This document shows, piece after piece, positions 1 to 8,124 of a stretch of 32,112 nt of DNA. Under the pieces are notes generated by a model. The model worked only from the letters and a program-made list of their open reading frames with translations, searched no databases and was not told the origin of the DNA. A program made the position numbers and the translations under genes. Every line of letters begins with the position of its first letter. Positions within the stretch are counted from its first letter, which is position 1. The stretch spans positions 1 through 32,112 of the forward strand of contig JAFUBA010000138.1 of the NCBI GenBank assembly GCA_017460395.1, written 5' to 3'. The stretch is from Clostridia bacterium. Its GTDB lineage: Bacteria; Bacillota; Clostridia; Christensenellales; Aristaeellaceae.

Positions 1-174
1 CTTCAGGCCGATGGTCTTCAGGATTCTCCTGGCCTGGTCGTCCGCAATGATGCGTGTGCCGTTCTCCACGGCGATGTTATAGCTCTCCGAGACGCCGCAT
101 TTTCTGGCCACCTGCTTCGGGGTCAGCTTCTGGCGGAGACGCTCGGTGCGAAGAAGATCTCCCAGTCTTGACAT
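1..174 (-). CDS. Helix-turn-helix (XRE-like) DNA-binding protein, N-terminal part
   Basis: The first 58 residues of a protein that runs off the left edge of the window. Residues about 4-55 read like a Cro/C1-type helix-turn-helix: a leading helix (GDLLRTERLRQ), then KLTPKQVARKCGVSES as the two-helix turn, then a NIAVENGTRII segment. The start ATG at 174 is chosen because AAAGGAG lies about 12 nt upstream and the frame is open to the edge. The gene follows the small gene at 221-562 by 46 bp on the same strand with no terminator between, so the two are probably co-transcribed. This is presumably a transcriptional regulator or a DNA-binding antitoxin-like protein, but without its C-terminal part the target and effector cannot be inferred. 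Confidence 0.6.
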   Translation of the reverse strand, partial: MSRLGDLLRTERLRQKLTPKQVARKCGVSESYNIAVENGTRIIADDQARRILKTIGLK

Positions 175-220
175 GGGTTTCTATGGCTCCTTTGCATATG
201 GATTTTAAGTGGGCGTATGG

Positions 221-562
221 TCAGGCAGGCAAATTCAGGAGAGGGACCGGTGCGCCCTGCACGGTGACGGTGTCAAGCGTCAGTTCTGCGTCTGAAAGGG
301 CGGGCAGATCCGCCACCAGGTCCACATCTGTTCCGTCAAAATGGAAGGACAGATGAGTGCCATCCTCCTGGCGCATGCCAAGCCTTGTGAGGATGCGGTC
401 AGCCTTATCCCTGTCCTCCGCCCTCACGTGGACCTCCAGCGTGTGCCAGGCGTCCTTTTTTTGGAGGTGCACCTGGAGGTAATCGCCGCCCATCCACCAG
501 GGAACGCTTTTTTCTGAAAACTTTTCGGACATGCGCCGGATCGCTTTCTCCTTGGGATTCAT
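221..562 (-). CDS. Small hypothetical protein, possibly a degenerate nucleotidyltransferase-fold remnant
   Basis: About 113 residues, soluble, with no signal peptide or membrane segment. I do not recognise a family with confidence. The pattern WWMGGDYL near residue 25, then LEVHVRAEDRDKADRILTRLGMR and HFDGTDVDLV, recalls the small antibiotic-nucleotidyltransferase fold (WW-GG, HDDLDI, REED, LGF). Where that family has catalytic aspartates this protein has WHTLEV, and it stops soon after the domain core, so activity is doubtful. The ATG at 562 is preferred because AGGAG lies 11 nt upstream; an in-frame ATG pair at 586/583 has no ribosome binding site. A promoter-like TTGTAG-N17-TAAAAT sits upstream and the HTH gene follows, so the two may form a small operon. 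Real as a gene: moderately sure. Function: unknown. Confidence 0.5.
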   Translation of the reverse strand: MNPKEKAIRRMSEKFSEKSVPWWMGGDYLQVHLQKKDAWHTLEVHVRAEDRDKADRILTRLGMRQEDGTHLSFHFDGTDVDLVADLPALSDAELTLDTVTVQGAPVPLLNLPA

Positions 563-637
563 CTCTCTATCGACTCCTGTCATCATGCATGCAAGATTGT
601 CACATGGGTTCCTTTGGACTCGTGACAGCAGGAAGAG

Positions 638-666
638 ATTTTAGCGTTTTCACACTGAAACTACAA
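638..666 (-). promoter_or_regulatory. Putative sigma-A promoter of the 562/174 gene pair
   Basis: On the minus strand TTGTAG (661-666) is followed by exactly 17 nt and TAAAAT (638-643), placing a start site near 631. The spacer and -10 contain TGAAAACGCTAAAA (639-652), one mismatch from the CcpA cre consensus TGWAANCGNTNWCA, which would allow catabolite repression. Between this promoter and the gene lies AAAGGAACCCATGTGA, a ribosome binding site followed by a start codon immediately next to a stop codon. Confidence 0.4.
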
Positions 667-673
667 GCTGCCC

Positions 674-710
674 AAAAAAGGCACCGGGTGCCATACGGCT
701 TCCCGGTGCC
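674..710 (-). terminator. Rho-independent terminator after the DUF4349 gene
   Basis: Read on the minus strand, GGCACCGGG pairs perfectly with CCCGGTGCC (nine base pairs, 13-nt loop) and is followed directly by six T residues. It lies 16 bp beyond the stop codon of the DUF4349 gene and ends that transcript. Confidence 0.9.
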
Positions 711-726
711 ATGGTTGTGATGCGTT

Positions 727-2058
727 TTACTGCTTCCGTCCTCCTGCTTTCTTCTTCCTGCGCACCGCGATCAAGCGAATGCACAGGATGAGGAGGGCGA
801 TCAGGCAGAGATAGGGCAGGGCGGACACGAGGAAGAGGACCATGTCCTGCAAAAAGAGGAGGAAATCCTCAAGGGCATCCTGACCCACCTGCAAAATGCG
901 CTCCGGGAAGGTCATCCTGACTGCCGCTTTGGTGGCAGTCTTTTTCTCCTGGAGGGTGACATCGAGGGTGGAGTAGGCGACCCGCTGGTCCGTGTTCATG
1001 AGACTGCGCGTCAGGCTGTCGATGGTAGACTGGGTGTCGGCGATCTGTCTTTCCAGCTCCAGCACGTCCTTGAGGTCGGCGGCGTCGGTGGTGAGGGAGC
1101 GCAGGCGCTCGAGGAGGATCTTCTGGTTCTCGAGGCGCGCCTGGGTGTCCCTGTAGGACTCCGTGGCATCGTAGGAATACTGGTCCTGGTAGGTGATCTC
1201 GCCCCCGTCGAAGGTGGCATGCATCAGCTGATCGAAGGCAGATGAGGGGAGGCGCAGGGTCATGTGGGCGGTCCTGAGGCCATTGTAATTCACGTTCATG
1301 GACGAGGACGCCACATACCCGCCGCCCTCGGTGCATGCATCCATGAGCTGCTGACAGGCATCATCGAAATTTCTGGATTCGACGGTCATGCTGCCGGTGC
1401 GGATGATCTTGCTTGTGCTTTCATCTCCGTCTGTGTCCGGGATCGCCTCTTCTGAAACCTCCTCCCAATCCTCCTCCATGTCCATGACACTCTCTGCGAG
1501 CACGAGGCCATCCTCCATGGCGCCAGTGCCGAGGTCGTAGGCTGTGGATTTGGCGGAGGCGGTCATGGTGAGGCCATTCACATCACTGGAAAAGGCGAGG
1601 GACTGCTTTAAGATACCGGTGGTGGACACGGTGGTAACGCCGCTTTCATCGGTGGTGCGCATCGTGGGATAGGTATCCCGGTTCAGGGCGGTGCCGCCAA
1701 GGAGAAAAATAAGGCATGCGGCTATGGCAAGATAGCGCGTGATGCGGCGGGCATCGGGTTTTTGATGTTGCTTCTTTTCCGGGACGGTTTCCTCGCTCAA
1801 TGCTTTTGGATCTTCATGTAATGACATGGAACTCTCCTCCTCCATCGCTTTTTGCATCCATCTGGCATGGAGAGAGGCGGGTTCATCCTCTATATCCTCT
1901 GCCAGGGACAGAAGCTGATCCCGGATTGCCAGGGAGAGAGTTTTTTCCTGCTTGAGCGACGGATCGGCCGTCTCCATCGCCTGCATTTCAAGGAGCTCTT
2001 CCTCCGAGATGATCCCGTCCAGAAGACGGTCGAGGAGCAGATCGTAGCGTTCATTCAT
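727..2058 (-). CDS. DUF4349 membrane protein with an anti-sigma-like cytosolic N-terminus
   Basis: 443 residues. Residues 1-105 are cytosolic, acidic and helical, and sit where an anti-sigma domain would be, but no HxxxCxxC zinc motif is present. A membrane segment follows at about 107-124. An acidic linker leads to a DUF4349 domain (about 217-432): a KIIRTGSMTVESRNFDDA strand, a long coiled coil (about 295-352), the AYSTLDVTLQ strand, and a final membrane segment (404-432) with a basic tail. The ATG at 2058 is chosen because AAAGGAGG precedes it and it overlaps the sigma-factor stop codon (ATGA); an open frame continues upstream but without a start signal. Translational coupling to an ECF sigma gene suggests that it restrains that sigma factor at the membrane and senses an envelope signal through the DUF4349 part. 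The domain assignment is firm; the anti-sigma role is inference. Confidence 0.85.
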   Translation of the reverse strand: MNERYDLLLDRLLDGIISEEELLEMQAMETADPSLKQEKTLSLAIRDQLLSLAEDIEDEPASLHARWMQKAMEEESSMSLHEDPKALSEETVPEKKQHQKPDARRITRYLAIAACLIFLLGGTALNRDTYPTMRTTDESGVTTVSTTGILKQSLAFSSDVNGLTMTASAKSTAYDLGTGAMEDGLVLAESVMDMEEDWEEVSEEAIPDTDGDESTSKIIRTGSMTVESRNFDDACQQLMDACTEGGGYVASSSMNVNYNGLRTAHMTLRLPSSAFDQLMHATFDGGEITYQDQYSYDATESYRDTQARLENQKILLERLRSLTTDAADLKDVLELERQIADTQSTIDSLTRSLMNTDQRVAYSTLDVTLQEKKTATKAAVRMTFPERILQVGQDALEDFLLFLQDMVLFLVSALPYLCLIALLILCIRLIAVRRKKKAGGRKQ

Positions 2059-2744
2059 CTTGTTCTGCCTCCTTTTCCGCGCGTCTTTTGGTCCCCGGGT
2101 ACTGCTTCTGTATGATTGGACGGAGAGGAATTCGATTGGTTCCACGCATCATGCAATTTTTCCGGTTCACGCATGAGCTGTCGCAAAAGTGCCCTTCCGC
2201 GGCTCACGCGGCTCTTGACCGTGCCCTCGGGGAGCGACAGGATCTCGGAGATCTCCCCGTAGCTCTTTCCCTCGACGGCGGAGAGCATCAGGGGGACACG
2301 CTGGTCAGAAGGGAGAGCATGAAGGGCATCCTTGAGTTCCTTCCGGCTCTCTTTCCGGATCGCTGCCTCCTCGGGACTGCGCTCCGGAGAGGCAGGGTCA
2401 AAGCCGGCATCCCGAAGATGATCCAGGGAGTCTGTTTCGCGCAGGCGCTCCCTGCGGTTGAGATCGGTGCAGCAGTTGATGCAGATTCTGTAGAGCCAGG
2501 TGGAGACGGAGGAACGGCCCTCAAAGGAGGAGATGGACCGCCAGGCCTTCAGCATGGTCTCCTGGAGGGCATCCTCTGCACTCTCGCGGGTTTTTATCTG
2601 CAGCCCGCAGGTTTTATAGAGCGCCCCTTCATGGGGCAACACGAGGGCCTCGAAGGCCCTGAGGTCGCCCTGCTTTGCCCTGAGAAGCAGCGCTTCCTGA
2701 TATGCCAGCTCATTTCCCGGGCTTCCGTTTGCTATGCCGGACAT
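2055..2744 (-). CDS. ECF-type RNA polymerase sigma factor (sigma-70 family)
   Basis: 229 residues. Sigma region 2 spans about 20-105: RAFEALVLPHEGALYKTCG, ESAEDALQETMLKAWRSI (the DAxQE core-binding signature) and STWLYRICINCC. Region 4 spans about 133-190: LPSDQRVPLMLSAVEGKSY followed by the EISEILSLPEGTVKSRVSRG helix-turn-helix that reads the -35 element. No region 1 or 3, as expected for group 4 (ECF) factors. The ATG at 2744 has AAAGGAG five nt upstream and lies 11 nt after the membrane-protein gene. The tail overlaps the next gene by ATGA, typical of a sigma/anti-sigma pair. The C-terminus has about 30 extra Ser/Asn/Lys/Arg-rich residues. Its regulon is unknown; an envelope-stress role is the usual inference for this layout. 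Confidence 0.92.
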   Translation of the reverse strand: MSGIANGSPGNELAYQEALLLRAKQGDLRAFEALVLPHEGALYKTCGLQIKTRESAEDALQETMLKAWRSISSFEGRSSVSTWLYRICINCCTDLNRRERLRETDSLDHLRDAGFDPASPERSPEEAAIRKESRKELKDALHALPSDQRVPLMLSAVEGKSYGEISEILSLPEGTVKSRVSRGRALLRQLMREPEKLHDAWNQSNSSPSNHTEAVPGDQKTRGKGGRTR

Positions 2745-2755
2745 GACGGCTCCTT

Positions 2756-3985
2756 TCACCATGTGCTGTATGTGAGGACGGTGCCAAGAAGGTTCAGTCC
2801 TGCACCGAGGACGAAGAAAGGTACCCAGAGGAGGCCGGACTTCCTGCCAGGACTTCGCCAGAGCAGCAGTCCCCAGAAGAGTGCCGGCCAGGGATCCAGA
2901 AAATACCGGTTCCCGAACTGGAAGCCGCCGAGCGTTCTGTGCATGCAAAGGAGCAGGACGTGAAAAAGCCCAAGGAGCGGCAGGAGGAAAAGAAGGTGGT
3001 GCCGCCTTTCCCTGAGTGCCCAGATCCAGCCGCACAGGAGCGGGAAGATGAGGGGATTGATCAGGTAGAAGGCCATGGTCTCCAGGTGCTCGAAGACGAG
3101 CTCACCCTTCTCACCAACCTGCGGCAGACGCAAAAGCAGAAGGAGATGCTCCGGCACATAGCTCAGGCTGAACTGTCCCTTCTCGGCCCGCTGGAATTCC
3201 GGAAGGTATGTATGTCCAAATTCCACCGGACTGTCAAAGCGCAGGACATTCAGCGTCATGTACACGCACGCAATGATGATGGGTGCAATGGCCCACGTGA
3301 GGTGTGAGAGAATCCATTTTCTCACAGGCACCTTCCTGGCCCACTGTCTGAGGATCCAGAAAAGCAGGGGCAGATAGATGATGGAAAACGGCCTGCACCC
3401 CACTGCCATCGCCCAGAAAGCCAGGGACCAGCCGCCGTGCCCCCGCACGGCCTCCAGGACGGAGGAGAGGAGGAGGGTAAAGCACAGGGACTGGGCAAAG
3501 AACCAGACCCAGCCGGTGGAGCCGATAAAGAGGTACCCGGTGCCGAGGTACAGAAAGAGGGACCAGAAGATGCTCTCCTCCTCACCGTATCCGGCCTCGC
3601 GGCAAAGACGCACCGCCTGCATGGAGCCCACAAGGGTCACCACGAGGGAAATCAGACCATCCGGGGTGCTGCTGCCCATAAAGACGGCAAAGGGCAAGAG
3701 CACGAAGGAGGGAAAGGGCGGGAAGGACACGTAGTATTTCCCTTTGTAGATGGCAAGCTCGAGCCATGGGTAATCCTGCCCGAGGTCCAGCCGGCCATGC
3801 AGCCAGGCCTCCGCCTGCAGGGCATAGGACTTGTATGGGTTGGGCTTCCAGGGCCAGATCCCGGTGAAGGCCCAGACAAGGAAAAGGGCAAGAAGGACGG
3901 CGAAGGGGGTGACCACGAGGGAGAAGGGGAAGTCGGAAGATTGCTGCCGCTTCGCTTCATGGAGCCGGTCAACACGTCTTCCCAT
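2756..3985 (-). CDS. Polytopic membrane protein, possibly GT-C glycosyltransferase-like
   Basis: 409 residues with roughly nine to eleven hydrophobic segments, the first at about 24-44. After it comes an extracytoplasmic loop with YALQAEAWLHGRLDLGQDYP and YKGKYYVSFPPFPSFVLLPF. This aromatic/proline loop after the first helix is reminiscent of GT-C-type membrane glycosyltransferases and mannosyltransferase-like proteins, but I cannot name a family and see no definite catalytic Asp/Glu motif. A second notable loop holds HRTLGGFQFGNRYFLDPWP near the C-terminus. The ATG at 3985 is preferred over an upstream GTG at 3994 because GGAGGTGA lies six nt before it. It is 52 bp after metH with no visible terminator and 11 bp before the sigma gene, so it is likely transcribed with sigma and DUF4349, perhaps by readthrough from the methionine genes. 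Confidence 0.8.
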   Translation of the reverse strand: MGRRVDRLHEAKRQQSSDFPFSLVVTPFAVLLALFLVWAFTGIWPWKPNPYKSYALQAEAWLHGRLDLGQDYPWLELAIYKGKYYVSFPPFPSFVLLPFAVFMGSSTPDGLISLVVTLVGSMQAVRLCREAGYGEEESIFWSLFLYLGTGYLFIGSTGWVWFFAQSLCFTLLLSSVLEAVRGHGGWSLAFWAMAVGCRPFSIIYLPLLFWILRQWARKVPVRKWILSHLTWAIAPIIIACVYMTLNVLRFDSPVEFGHTYLPEFQRAEKGQFSLSYVPEHLLLLLRLPQVGEKGELVFEHLETMAFYLINPLIFPLLCGWIWALRERRHHLLFLLPLLGLFHVLLLCMHRTLGGFQFGNRYFLDPWPALFWGLLLWRSPGRKSGLLWVPFFVLGAGLNLLGTVLTYSTW

Positions 3986-4037
3986 GTGCGTCACCTCCGG
4001 TCTGCAAGTAAATAGGTTTCATATCTGCCTGAAGATT

Positions 4038-6512
4038 TCAGCTTTCGAGATTCAGCCCCTGTGCCCAGCGGACACAGGCCATGGCATCCTTCGCGTACGC
4101 ATCCGCCCCGATGCGGTCCGCATCCCGCTGCGTGAGCACGGCACCGCCGACGACAATTTTGCAGAAGGGAGCCTTCTCGCGCAGCAGCTGTATGGTCTCC
4201 TCCATGGCGGGGACGGTGGTGGTCATCAGGGCGCTGAGGCCGCAGATGGGGGCATGGCGTGAAAGCACGGCCTCCACGACCGTCTCCTTCGGTACGTCCC
4301 GCCCCAGGTCAACCACATCGAACCCGTAGGACTCCATGAGCAGGCGCACGATGTTTTTGCCGATGTCGTGGATGTCACCGTGGACCGTCGCGAGGACGAA
4401 GGTGGCGCCGGTGCGCTTCTGGGCGCTGCCGGATGCGGCCAGCATGTGGGTTCGAAGAACGTCGAAGGCCTCGGAGGCCGCCTCGGCACTCATGAGGAGC
4501 TGGGGGAGGAAGACGGTTTTCTTCTCGAACCCGTCGCCCACCTGGTTGAGTGCCGGGATGATCTCCTCCTCAATGAGGCTGAGCGGATCCCGCGTCCTCG
4601 TGCCCTCCTCCGCGAGCATCCGGGCCTTCTGCTTCAGCCCGTGGACCACGGCGGACTGGAGGGTATCCTCCAGGGGCTGGGATGCGGAGCCGGTCTGCTG
4701 CGCCGGGGTGGCTGGTGCCTGAGATGAGGCGGGCGCGTGGGTGGTGACGAAGCCAATGTAGGCGCCGCACTGGTCATCGAGACCCTTCAGTGCAAGGTAG
4801 GCGTGATAGGTCCGCATCATGTCGTAGGAGAAGGGGTTCAGGATGGCGGCACTCAGGCCCCTCTGGAGGGCCATCAGGAAGAAGGCGCTGTGGATGCCCT
4901 CCCGGCAGGGAAGGCCGAAGGAGACGTTGGAGACACCGAGGGAGGTGCAGACATGGAGGCGGTCCCGGATGAGGGTGATCGCCTTCAGGGTCACCTCCGC
5001 CTGGTCCTTGCCGGAGGAGATGGTCATGGCCAGCGGATCGACGATGAGATCCTTCCTGGAGATGCCGTAGGATGCAGCGGTCTCCACGATCTTTTCTGCC
5101 ACGCGGAGCCGGCCTTCCGCCGTCTCCGGGATGCCGCCCTCGTCCAGCGTGAGACAGATGACGGTGCCGCCGTATTTTTTCACGAGAGGGAAGATCGCGT
5201 GCATGGACTTTTCCGTGCCGCTCACGGAGTTGACCAGCGGCTTTCCGATGTACACCCGCATGGCCCGCTCCATGGCTGCGGGGTCTGCCGTATCCAGCTG
5301 CAGGGGAAGGGAAGTCACGGCCTGGAGCTCCTCCACGGTCCTCTCCAGGATGGCCGCCTCATCGATGCCGGGCAGACCGACGTTCACATCCAGGACGTGG
5401 CAGCCGGCCTCCTCCTGGGTGATGCCCTCGTTGAGAAGATAGCCCAGGTCGTTTTCCTGAAGGGCCTGCTTCATGCGCTTCTTGCCCGTGGGATTGATGC
5501 GCTCACCGATGAGCACCGGTGTCTCACCGAAGGTGACGGCATGGGCGTAGCTGGAGATGACGGTGTGCTCCCCGGGCAGGGTGCGCTCTGGCAGGGTGAT
5601 GCCTTCTTTTTGAATGGCCTCTGCAAGGGCCTCCAGATACTCAGGCGTCGTGCCGCAGCAGCCGCCGGCGATCTGCACACCCTTTCGGATCATGCGCATC
5701 ACGGAGGCGGAGAAGTCCTTCGGGGTCACGTCATACACAGTGTTCCCGTCTACCATCTGGGGGAGGCCAGCGTTGGGCTTGAGGATCACGGGCAGAGAGG
5801 TGGAAGAAAGGTAGCGGTCCACCACCGGCTCCATGGCATCCGGTCCCATGGAGCAGTTGACACCGATGGCCGTAGCGCCCATGCTCTCCAGCATGGCGCA
5901 CATGGCCTCGGGACTGGCGCCGGTCATGAGCTTCCCGTCCGAACCGTAGGCGCAGGTGACAAAGACGGGCAGGTCCGTCAGCTCCCGGGCCGCCAGAAGG
6001 GCCGCCTTGGTTTCTCTTGCATCGTTCATGGTCTCGATGACGATGAGGTCCACACCGACCCTGAGACCCGCTGAGATGGTCTTTTTAAAGAGGTCGACCG
6101 CATCTTCAAAGGGGAAATCGCCCCAGGGGTTCAGCATCTTTCCGCTGGGGCCCACGTCCAGGGCAACGAATTTTGGCTGCGGGGACTGGGATTCCCGGAC
6201 TGCACGCCTGGCAAGTGCGACGGCGGAGGAGACGATGTCCGAGAGGGCATACGCCTTGTCTCTGTCATCACCCTCCACGGAAAACTTCAGGCAGTTGGCA
6301 CCGAAGGTGTTGGTGTAAACCACGTTGCATCCGGCGTCAAAGTACCGCCGATGGATGGACGTGATGACATCCGGGTGACTCAGGTTCCAGGTCTCCGGCA
6401 GCTCGCCCAGGCCGAGCCCGGCCTTCTGAAGAAGGGAACCCATGCCGCCATCGAGGAGGAGCAGATGGGAGGACATATATGTCAGGAGATCAGGACAAAC
6501 GCTTTCCTTCAT
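4038..6512 (-). CDS. metH: Cobalamin-dependent methionine synthase lacking the reactivation domain
   Basis: 824 residues. Transfers the methyl group of 5-methyltetrahydrofolate through B12 to homocysteine to make methionine in the cytosol. Domains in order: homocysteine S-methyltransferase (about 15-300, zinc ligands C220 and the GGCCG cysteines C285/C286); pterin-binding TIM barrel (about 330-590, starting GERINPTGKKRMK); a Pro/Ala/Gln linker (593-612); helical cap (about 615-700); and cobalamin-binding Rossmann domain (about 703-822) with DIHDIGK, where H715 is the lower cobalt ligand. The C-terminal S-adenosylmethionine-binding reactivation module of the roughly 1200-residue E. coli enzyme is absent and is supplied by the gene immediately upstream. 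The ATG at 6512 overlaps that gene's stop (ATGA) and has AAAGGAG 11 nt upstream. Confidence 0.95.
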   Translation of the reverse strand: MKESVCPDLLTYMSSHLLLLDGGMGSLLQKAGLGLGELPETWNLSHPDVITSIHRRYFDAGCNVVYTNTFGANCLKFSVEGDDRDKAYALSDIVSSAVALARRAVRESQSPQPKFVALDVGPSGKMLNPWGDFPFEDAVDLFKKTISAGLRVGVDLIVIETMNDARETKAALLAARELTDLPVFVTCAYGSDGKLMTGASPEAMCAMLESMGATAIGVNCSMGPDAMEPVVDRYLSSTSLPVILKPNAGLPQMVDGNTVYDVTPKDFSASVMRMIRKGVQIAGGCCGTTPEYLEALAEAIQKEGITLPERTLPGEHTVISSYAHAVTFGETPVLIGERINPTGKKRMKQALQENDLGYLLNEGITQEEAGCHVLDVNVGLPGIDEAAILERTVEELQAVTSLPLQLDTADPAAMERAMRVYIGKPLVNSVSGTEKSMHAIFPLVKKYGGTVICLTLDEGGIPETAEGRLRVAEKIVETAASYGISRKDLIVDPLAMTISSGKDQAEVTLKAITLIRDRLHVCTSLGVSNVSFGLPCREGIHSAFFLMALQRGLSAAILNPFSYDMMRTYHAYLALKGLDDQCGAYIGFVTTHAPASSQAPATPAQQTGSASQPLEDTLQSAVVHGLKQKARMLAEEGTRTRDPLSLIEEEIIPALNQVGDGFEKKTVFLPQLLMSAEAASEAFDVLRTHMLAASGSAQKRTGATFVLATVHGDIHDIGKNIVRLLMESYGFDVVDLGRDVPKETVVEAVLSRHAPICGLSALMTTTVPAMEETIQLLREKAPFCKIVVGGAVLTQRDADRIGADAYAKDAMACVRWAQGLNLES

Positions 6513-7198
6513 GTGGAGGCCGGCTCCTTTCTGAAAAGACAGTCCCGCTGTGCACAGGTGTCACAGGGGGCAGAGGGCGCACAGGCTGGGCCAGTGCGAT
6601 AAAGGCCGATCACGGCCGTGACGGACTTGGAGGGGACCATGAGGAGGGTGTCCGTGAGGCTGACGCCGAGATGCTTTTCCGGATTCAGAAGGCGGAAGAT
6701 ATCCCGCTGAGCCTCGAGTTTCAGGTCCCCGTAGCCCGGGGAAAAGCGCATGGTAAGATGACGGGAGGGATCCTTTTCAAGGAGATACTGCTCAAAGGCA
6801 TCGCACAGGGCCTCCACCCGCTCGGCGCCTGCGGCGTGAAGAAACAGGGCGCGGGTGGGGCTGATGGCCTGGTGGCGGCGGATCATCCGGTCCACCTCCA
6901 TGCCGGCGGTGGCACAGAAGATCGCGGCAGTGTCGCAGTTCTGGAGAACCCTGGAAAGCTGCCTTGAATGCCAGAGGATGGGCCCGAGCGCGACGGTACC
7001 CTTCTCCGTGTCCGGTGTGCAGGGGAGGGTCAGAAAGCAGGCCCTGCCGCTGTCTGTCCCCTTCATCTGACGCATGGCAGCCTCAAAAGGTTCCCGGGTT
7101 TCGGGAGGAATTTCTGCCCGCGGCGATACGCCCGCGTAGCGAAGGACCTCCCTCGGGTCGATGGGCCTGAGAGGGAGGGTAAGTGTCTGGACGGTCAT
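6509..7198 (-). CDS. Stand-alone methionine synthase reactivation-domain protein
   Basis: 229 residues of the vitamin-B12-dependent methionine synthase activation family. The hallmark RFSPGYGD is at 151-158, and LLNPEKHLGVSLTDTLLMVPSKSVTAVIGL matches the rest of the S-adenosylmethionine-binding core. The C-terminus carries a cysteine cluster, PCDTCAQRDCLFR (C212, C215, C220), common in the stand-alone version. It presumably docks on the MetH encoded next and reductively methylates oxidised cob(II)alamin using S-adenosylmethionine. The ATG at 7198 overlaps the metF stop (ATGA) and has GGAAGGAAG just upstream; the 3' end overlaps metH the same way. This tight coupling suggests stoichiometric production. 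The split arrangement is known from several Clostridia and Thermotogae. Confidence 0.9.
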   Translation of the reverse strand: MTVQTLTLPLRPIDPREVLRYAGVSPRAEIPPETREPFEAAMRQMKGTDSGRACFLTLPCTPDTEKGTVALGPILWHSRQLSRVLQNCDTAAIFCATAGMEVDRMIRRHQAISPTRALFLHAAGAERVEALCDAFEQYLLEKDPSRHLTMRFSPGYGDLKLEAQRDIFRLLNPEKHLGVSLTDTLLMVPSKSVTAVIGLYRTGPACAPSAPCDTCAQRDCLFRKEPAST

Positions 7199-8094
7199 GA
7201 AAGCTTCCTTCCGAGGATGGCACTCAGATGGGAAATGAGGGTCGCTGCCACCTCCGGCTTATTCATGGTGTAGACGTGAACGTGGGGAATGCCATTGGCC
7301 ATCAGGTCAATGATCTGGTCGGCCGCATAGATGAGACCGCACTGTGCCATGGCATGAGGCTGATCGCCGAAGCGGTCGGCCAGGGAAAGGAAGCGCTGAG
7401 GCATGAAGGAACCGGAGAGCCTGAGGGCCCGGTCGATCTGGCTGCGGCTGGTGATGGGCATGATCCCCGGGATGATGGGCACGCCGATGCCCTTTTCCCG
7501 CGCCATGTAGAGGAAACGGTAGAAGAGCTCGTTGTCAAAGAACATCTGTGTGGTGAGAAAGTCCACGCCGGCGTCCACCTTTTCCCTGAGGTGCTGAAGG
7601 TCAGAGGCTCTGGACGCGCTCTCCGGGTGTGTCTCCGGATAGCAGGCAGCCCCGATGCAGATGTCGGGTGCCGTTTTTCGGATCTCCGAGATCAGCTCCG
7701 TGGCATAGTGGTAGTCCCACGTTTCCCGTGTGTCACCCTGCATGCTCTCCGGGATATCGCCGCGAAGGGCCATGACATTGTCGATGTGAAGGCTCTGGAT
7801 TTCCTGGATCTTCTCCCGGACAACCTTTTTCGTGGAGGACACGCAGGTGAGGTGGGCCATGACCGGCACATGGGACTTTTCCTGGATCTGGCGGGAGAGC
7901 TCCATCGTCCATCTGCTTCGCCCGCCGCCGGCCCCGTAGGTCACAGAGAGAAAGGCGGGGTTCAGTGCGGCAATCTCAAGGGCGGCCGATTCTACCCTTT
8001 CAAAGGAGGCGCTCTCCTTGGGCGGGAACACCTCAAAGGAGATGGTAGGGCATCCGCTCCGGGCAGACTGATCAAGAATCTGGGAAATCTTCAT
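7195..8094 (-). CDS. metF: Methylenetetrahydrofolate reductase
   Basis: 299 residues, the usual MetF length. Reduces 5,10-methylenetetrahydrofolate to 5-methyltetrahydrofolate with FAD, providing the methyl donor for the downstream MetH. Recognisable motifs of the flavin TIM barrel: SFEVFPPK (19-26, catalytic Glu region), FLSVTYGAGG (49-57), HLTC (81-84), NVMALRGD (106-113), FLTTQMFFDN (179-188) and PGIMPITS (209-216). The ATG at 8094 is used because GAGGTG sits six nt upstream; an in-frame extension further upstream shows no start signal and no homology. It is the first gene of metF-reactivase-metH, all joined by ATGA overlaps. No S-box or cobalamin riboswitch was recognised in the roughly 200 bp upstream. 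Confidence 0.95.
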   Translation of the reverse strand: MKISQILDQSARSGCPTISFEVFPPKESASFERVESAALEIAALNPAFLSVTYGAGGGRSRWTMELSRQIQEKSHVPVMAHLTCVSSTKKVVREKIQEIQSLHIDNVMALRGDIPESMQGDTRETWDYHYATELISEIRKTAPDICIGAACYPETHPESASRASDLQHLREKVDAGVDFLTTQMFFDNELFYRFLYMAREKGIGVPIIPGIMPITSRSQIDRALRLSGSFMPQRFLSLADRFGDQPHAMAQCGLIYAADQIIDLMANGIPHVHVYTMNKPEVAATLISHLSAILGRKLS

Positions 8095-8124
8095 AGGACA
8101 CACCTCACTGTGGCTGCTTTCGGA

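Noticed and set aside
2059-2145. Upstream extension of the DUF4349 protein by 29 residues
   Set aside because: It lies inside the sigma gene with no start signal; the ATG at 2058 has AAAGGAGG and an ATGA overlap.
2745-3035. Upstream extension of the sigma factor by about 97 residues
   Set aside because: It is the shadow of the membrane-protein gene; the ATG at 2744 has AAAGGAG and begins the expected ECF N-terminus.
4737-6074. A 445-codon open frame on the plus strand opposite metH
   Set aside because: No ribosome binding site or domain; His/Gly/Asp-rich shadow of metH.
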